Positions 57,605 to 64,000 of a DNA stretch of 64,000 nt are shown here, one piece after another. The stretch is from Dirofilaria immitis (lineage: Eukaryota; Nematoda; Chromadorea; Rhabditida; Onchocercidae), in NCBI GenBank assembly GCA_024305405.1, contig JAKNDB010000068.1, positions 11,331,501 through 11,395,500 on the forward strand, read 5' to 3'. The notes below the pieces were generated by a model. It ran no database searches. It was not told the origin of the DNA and saw only the letters and a program-made list of their open reading frames with translations. The translations under genes and the position numbers were made by a program. The first letter of the stretch is position 1, and each line of letters opens with the position of its first letter.

Positions 57605-60177
57605 ACACCTGTGCAATTTTTTCATTTTATTTCTGTAAATTAAAATTGAATTCAACAAATATAGTCTGAAGGAAAAATGTTAAAGTTTAAGTTTAATTAT
57701 TAAAAAGTTGAAATAGCAGTTTGAATTATGCATTTTCTTTATTTTTCATCTCTGTTTCAAATATTTTTTTATTTATTGATTTATTTCTGTTTTGTTTTAT
57801 GCATTAAAATTTTGAAATTGTTTTTTACATTTTATTATTATTAAAATAGTTTAATGTATTTGATTTTGTTTAAATCTAAAATTGGAAATTATTATAAAAA
57901 ATATTAATATCTAACTTTCTTTTAATATCACAATATTATCAATTCATTTAAATAATGATAAGATATATTTTTAGCAAAAAAATAATGCTATAATATGCTG
58001 AAAAATACTTAAGCTTTTCAGCTTCTTTATCTCATTTCTTTTCAATTGTAATTATATTACCACCGTAATTTGTTTAGCATATTATAAGTTATTACTCACT
58101 TACTTTTTTTTTTTTACTTTATCATTTCTCATTCCAATTATCCAATATGATAGATAGTAATAATATAATACTAATTAGTGTGATCTTATTAGCTTAGCAA
58201 ATGTTCGTACAATATGATCGATCATAAAACAGAATTGTTAATATATGTTCAATTAATGGATGAGCATAAAAAGCAGAAAAAGAATGATTGATCGATTGAT
58301 GGATGAATCGATCCCAACGGGATTTCAAATGAATCAAAATGGTTTATATGTTCATCATCGAACAATCGTCCATCAAATCTTTTGATAAATATCACCGCTT
58401 CCAAATATTTAGATACTGTATCATCTCATGGGATTGTTCATTGTCCATTTTTGTGTTACAATGAAAAAGAAAAGAATGCCGACATATCAACAATACATAG
58501 GTTAATTTTGATCGACTCATATTCTTAATTATATATCAAGGTTCAAAGGTTAAATTTTTTTTCGGATTTATTTTTTAATTGATGATTAAAAGATAAGAAG
58601 AATTACATTGAATAAGGTTGAATAAAAATTTTTTTCTTTAATAATAAAATTTATATTAAATTTTTGATTGAAAAAGGAATAATTAAATATACTAAATAGA
58701 AAAAAATAACTGTTCTTTTTAAATTTTATTCATGAATTCTCTTTTATGTTCAAATTGAAAATATTATTCCTATTTTTTTTGCAAAAAACTCACATTATTT
58801 GATTATTTATTTCAAAATTTTTATTTAATAATTTCTGATATGTTATATATTTAATTATATATTTGAATATATGAAGAATTGTATCATTCTTTTTAGATTT
58901 GCTATCTTAATTCTTAGGATAATTTTCCTCTAATTAATATTATTGCTACTATTTGAACTTAAGAATTCATTTAATAATTGTATAATATTTATTAGCAATA
59001 ACATAAATGTATTTTAATGGGTCGCATTTGCTAAACAGCTAAGTGAGCATATTATTTATGCAAAGAAGGACAATTATTCCTTTTTCCATTTAATGCTTTC
59101 TTTAGTTGGGAAATGAAGAAGATATTCACTTTAATTCTTTTTATCATAAATGATACCAAATAGAGGATAGAACGAGAAAGTGGACAAAATTCTCATACTT
59201 GACACTTCTAAATGATATGCTCAAGAAAAGCATTTAAGCTTAAGCTTAGGCTTAGGGATTCTTTTGAGATTGCATCCGTTAACTTCACTTAATATTCTCA
59301 TACCGTAATTAATGGATAATATTTGAGAGATGAGATAGCCTGAAATCTGTGGGAAGTATAATGGACTAAATTTTTATTTCTTTAATATATTGGTGAAAAT
59401 AAAAGTTGCAAGCATTATACAATAGCAATTTCTCAGGATAAATTGATAGAAAAATTTCTTCTAATTTACTAAGTTTAATCTAACAAAAACATATATTATA
59501 ACAAAGATACGTATAAATTTATGTTATAAATGAAAAGATAAAAAAGACGATAAAATTAATAGCAAATAATCAAATTTGATTTTCGGAACTTTTTAGCTTT
59601 TTCAAAATTTGCAATGGTAGATATTAGGTATAAGAAATTAATTTAAAGAAGAATTGAAAATTGGAATTTTACGCTGTCTAAAATTTGATTAAGATTTAAT
59701 TTAAAATTTATTTGAGATAAGAAAATTATCCAAATTTGCTCAAATAAAGAGGAATATCTGATAATTTTATTCCGAAGTAATACATTTGAAATTTAAATAA
59801 ATTAATCAAAAGTTTATTTTAGTCCAAATAAATTATAATAAATTTCGGGAGTTCTTGAAATTTCTATTTTTTGAATCATTTTTTCTCTCATGTCTACATT
59901 TTTTTCATAGCATAAATTTTTTTTTCCAGACAACTTATAAATTAGTAATCGTCGAAGATTTAATAGACTTTTTTGTTGCTTGAAAAAAAAGATTGTACTT
60001 TTATTTAAATCTTTTTTGATAAATTAAAAAAATCAAAAAGCAGAAAAGGTACCATTCGATCATTTCAATTAATCTTACACATCATATTATCAATGCAGCA
60101 ATTCATTATTGATATTCCGAGCTACTATAACTACTATCAGTTCATGAACTCATAAAATATTTATGGATATCATGTAC

Positions 60178-60266
60178 ACACATATATGTATGTGTGTATG
60201 TGTCTGTGGTATATGCACACTTGTGTGTGTGTGTGTGTGTATGTGTGTGAATGTATGTGTCTGTAT
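60178..60266. repeat. (TG)n microsatellite
   Basis: Interrupted TG/TATG tract of about 89 bp. The minus-strand reading frame rich in His-Thr across it is an artefact. Confidence 0.95.
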
Positions 60267-62232
60267 GCCTTTGTGTTGCATCCGTACGTTGACAATTTAG
60301 TTTAGACTTTGATCTTAATTCCTCATCCTCTTCCGTTTTTCCTGCTTTTCGAGAATGAAATAGATAAATACAGTGAGCTTCTTGTCGTTGGGGTCGATTA
60401 ATTTTGACCAAATAAATGATAGAACTACATGCATATGTTGCATGTAGTGACCATAAAGATTGCTAGCATGCAAGGATTCCATTTTAGAATTCATATGTAG
60501 AATGACCAGGAGGGCTACTATCATACAAAAATTCTAATTTAGAATCAATATTTATTTGATAGTAAAATAAGAAATGAGAAAAAAATTGCTATTGAAGAAA
60601 TGAAGGATGGTTTTACAATGTATTACAATTTGTCAATAATTTGGGTAATAATAATAATAATTATTATTATTATATTAGATGATAGAAGCAATAATAGTAA
60701 TAATGATAATGATTAAAAAAGTTGGTATTGATTCTAACAAAGATAATGAGCAATAATCGGAATTTAATTAAAATTAAGCTACATTGTTGTTTTTTATTCT
60801 GTCGACTTATCACTTTGTTTGATATTTTTTAAGCTATAAATTTTGTGATATAAGTATTATTAGCGTTATAAAAACATTTGCAATTTTAATCTTTAAAAAT
60901 TTGCTTTAAATTTTGATGATAAATTTAAGCTTTTAAGTGAAACAAAGAAATGCTTAAAAATTTTGCTTAATATCTATTTCAATATCATTAACTCTAAATT
61001 TTATCCTTATCGGTAATCTCATTATTTACTTCGAAATTTTAAAAGAAAATCAAAAATTCAATGATTTTATTATTTTTAGCAACAAAAGAACTTGAAATTT
61101 TAGAAGTTAATATAATTTATGGGAAGTAATTGTCGAAGTATAAATGAACAAATTCTTTTTTTAAGAAAAAGAAAAAAAAGACAAAAGAATATTTAGTTTT
61201 TGTGATATTAGAATATGATAAATTTTTATTTCAAAATTAAATAAACGATATATAATGCTATTAACAGTAATAAAAATTATGAATACTTGTGGGAAATCGA
61301 TGATATATGTTATTATCGGCTAGGGATAAAAATTGTTAATACATCATAAAAATCAATGATATGTCGTCGCATTACTCGTAATGAATAAAAAATTTTAAGT
61401 ATTTCCACGGAAATCAATAATGCGTAATATTATGAGTAAAAGGATAAAAATTTTATATCAATGATAAAGATTAATATTAAAGTTTATAAATATCTCACGT
61501 GAAATAATGAGAAGAAAAGAAAAAACAATTCATCTCTTTCATTATCATCTCACAATTTTCTTTTTCTTTTCTTTTTTATTTCAAGTGTTTTTTAATAAAT
61601 TAGTTAAAAAATGGAAAAAAGTGCAATGTCCACATGAAATAGCTGTTAATGGAAAAAGATTTGAAGAGAATACAAATGTTGAAGAAAGTATACTTTCACG
61701 TTTTTTCTTTCCCATCCTTTCCTTGCCCTATTCCCCTTTCTTTACTATCATCATTGAACAAATCAGAAAATGCTGCTGAGGCGGTACTAATAATTTTAGA
61801 TCGATGCATTCAGAATACGGTAACTCGTTGTTGAAGTGTAAAGAGAATGAATGATGTGGGTGATGATGACGATAAGGGATAGGATGAAGTAGTAGCTAAT
61901 GTTCAATCTATCGAGAAGCTTTTCTGCGAAATGCTCATCGTATCGACCAATGTGAAGCGTGTCAACCCTTTTCAAGCAAATGCCATATTTATCTCCCTAC
62001 CTCCTCCTCCTCCTCACCGTTAAAACTGCTAAATAACCGATCGACTACTCCGGTTGCCGGAATTGTTTTATTCCTGAAAAATTCATTGCTATCATTTGAA
62101 AATCAATCGGTTAAATAGTCGGTTTATACTTGTTTCTGGCTCCATTTAAAATTTTTATTGGCCGACGGTAAAGTGTATATAATTAATTATATACAATATT
62201 ACGTAAGTAAAAAAGAAAAAGTGAAAAAAGAA

Positions 62233-62365
62233 ATGCAATCATCACAACGATTATATCCTGGACTGAATACGATTACTTCTACTGCTACAATGACACGTTA
62301 TTCACCTACCGGAACCGGAGCAACGACTGCAGCAGCTGCATACCGTACCCGAATGCCTAGTGTAG
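62233..62365 (+). CDS. Probable first coding exon of an unrecognised gene
   Basis: ATG at 62233, then 44 codons ending at a donor (GTGTAG|GTATTC). Codon use is richer in GC than the surroundings. The peptide begins MQSSQRLYPGLNTITSTATM and continues with a Thr/Gly/Ala-rich stretch (TGTGATTAAAAYR) and RMPS. This looks like a disordered N-terminus. The frame is open upstream to about 62158 without a better start. Later exons were not found before the window ends. No family is assigned. Confidence 0.45.
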
Positions 62366-64000
62366 GTATTCATAAACTTTCATTATTCTATTATCATCCA
62401 TAAAAATATCACCTTTATATCATATCTTGTTTAATCATCCTATTTATTTATTGCTTATTTATTCAAAATATATTTGTTTACTTTTGAATATATAAATTTA
62501 TTTAATATAAAATTATCAAGGAATTAAATTTCTATTGAATAAAATTAGTTAATTTTTTAATACTATCAAATATGTCAATATAATTAATCATGATAATAAA
62601 TGAATAATAATACTATTATTTATTAATAATAGTAATTAAATAATTGCGATAACTTCATCAAAGGATAACAAAGAAGCACAACACATAATGACAAATAGAA
62701 TGAACATATTTATTCATTTCTAAATGAATTCTCTTCCCATCATCAACTTAATATTACTATCAAACAGACCAATAATATCCTGAAATGCTTGTCAAATGAT
62801 AGCTATGAACTATTCATTAGTATTCATTGAAATATTCATTCATTTATTTGCTATCGGTATCTTTGCATAAATCCACATACAGGCATGTGTCTGTATGTGT
62901 GCATGTATGTATTTGTTTATTTATTTATTATTTACTCATTTATTTGCTTGTCCATTTGTTTATACACAAACTTATGTATTATCCATCCTGTATGGATATG
63001 TGTGCGCTGTTGTAAAAATATTATTTATTCATTTGCTTATTTATTTATTTATATATTTACATATGCATCTGTGCATATATATAATTATAAATAAATTTAA
63101 TAATTACAAATACATTACATATATATTATATAATAATATATAATACATAGTATATATATGTATATAATTTCTATATAATTTATTTTTAGTCGCTTATTTA
63201 TTTATCATCCATTACATACTGTTCAATTCCACGAAATCAAATCATTCTTCATAAGTGAAAAAAGAAAAAATAAACAATGAAATAATAGAAAATATATAGA
63301 TGTACATAAGTAAATATAGAAATATGCATTGGCTCAAAATTTATTCAAAAATTTGATTAAACTTTAATAAATATTGTTAAATAATAATCTATAAGTTATT
63401 CATTTTCAATTTATTTATTTTAGCTGATTTTTACTCAACTTGATTTTCATATTTTCTCTTATATTTTCGAAAATTATAACCAAAATTTTTGTAATTTATA
63501 AAATTCAATTATTTTACTCAAATTTCACGCTGTCTTATCGTTGCGTATTTAAACTCTGAAATAATTTTGCGGTAACATTCGCTTATTATTATTTTTCTAA
63601 AAGATAATAAACTTTTTCTATAAAAATTCTGCTTCAAGTTATTAATGGTTGAAGAGTTATTTTTAAATTTAAACTTTTGTTTAGGAAAAAGGAAATAAAG
63701 CAATTTCTGAAATTATTTGGAAAATAATCTCTGCAGTATTTTATTTTATTTTACGTATCAATTTTTATCAGTTTATCTAGTGAGTGCATAAATATTATTT
63801 TATATGTAGATTTTCTAAAATATTCCGCTATTTATTAAATCATTTGGACATTTTCCAAATGAAAGCAAAGAACAGATTCCATGACTTTTTGATAAGAATA
63901 ATGTAAGTTCGCCAAGAATATGTTGAATTACAGCAAGTTTAAACATACAATCAATATAGTCAAAATTATTTTTGAATAAACTTCTTTGTTTCTTCGCCAT
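62366..64000. other. AT-rich, likely intronic or intergenic
   Basis: Degenerate TTTA and TATG microsatellites at about 62884-62945 and 63025-63060. A 61-codon open frame on the minus strand at the very edge (63815-64000) has no recognised similarity. If the exon at 62233 is real, this is its first intron. Confidence 0.5.

Larger units (their letters stand above)
55097..62232. other. Large gene-poor AT-rich region with microsatellites
   Basis: No conserved exon was recognised in about 7.1 kb. It contains a GTAT tract (about 57577-57604), a TG tract (about 60178-60266) and a small AAT/ATT palindrome at about 60647-60675. The right end (about 61500-62230) is less AT-biased and includes a CTCC run (cctacctcctcctcctcct, near 62000). 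It is the likely 5' flank of the exon at 62233. Confidence 0.55.

Noticed and set aside
60142..60411. His-Thr-rich minus-strand frame
   Set aside because: Product of the TG microsatellite.
63815..64000. Minus-strand frame at the window edge starting MAKKQRSL
   Set aside because: No family was recognised and no splice partner is visible. I considered a transposase remnant and could not support it.

Overview
This window is AT-rich eukaryotic DNA. Its genes have many short exons and small GT-AG introns with T-rich acceptors, and the proteins are animal proteins. An Srx-type chemoreceptor fragment and candidate spliced-leader acceptors just upstream of several start codons point to a nematode. 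The base composition and gene density would suit a filarial or other spirurid worm; that is inference.

Layout. Minus strand: a secreted histidine acid phosphatase (13-3074), NOP14 (7419-12805), the TFIIH subunit GTF2H2/p44 (13018-15922) and a kinesin-7/CENP-E-like motor (16878-22367). Then come a decayed copy of one kinesin exon (about 23883-23998) and a plus-strand chemoreceptor fragment (24234-25005). Plus strand: an MFSD6-type transporter (26950-33359). Minus strand: a CLIP-170 gene of about 10 kb (35218-45642; its first exon was not found). Plus strand: bcs-1 (46986-49926), then two geminin-like genes in tandem (51817-52766 and 53516-55096). The last 9 kb is mostly non-coding with microsatellites and holds one probable first exon of an unrecognised gene (62233-62365). 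I saw no transposon, rRNA, tRNA or CRISPR array.

Most genes are housekeeping: ribosome biogenesis (NOP14), transcription and repair (GTF2H2), microtubule transport (kinesin, CLIP-170), complex III assembly (bcs-1) and replication licensing (geminins). NOP14 and GTF2H2 lie 212 bp apart in the same direction and could be an operon. The two geminin-like genes are 750 bp apart.

In almost every gene the conserved reading frame is broken by single-base shifts, mostly one base missing from a short homopolymer. The families are essential and the rest of each protein is well conserved, so I read these as consensus errors in the assembly. All exon models here were made by eye and allow for such breaks.
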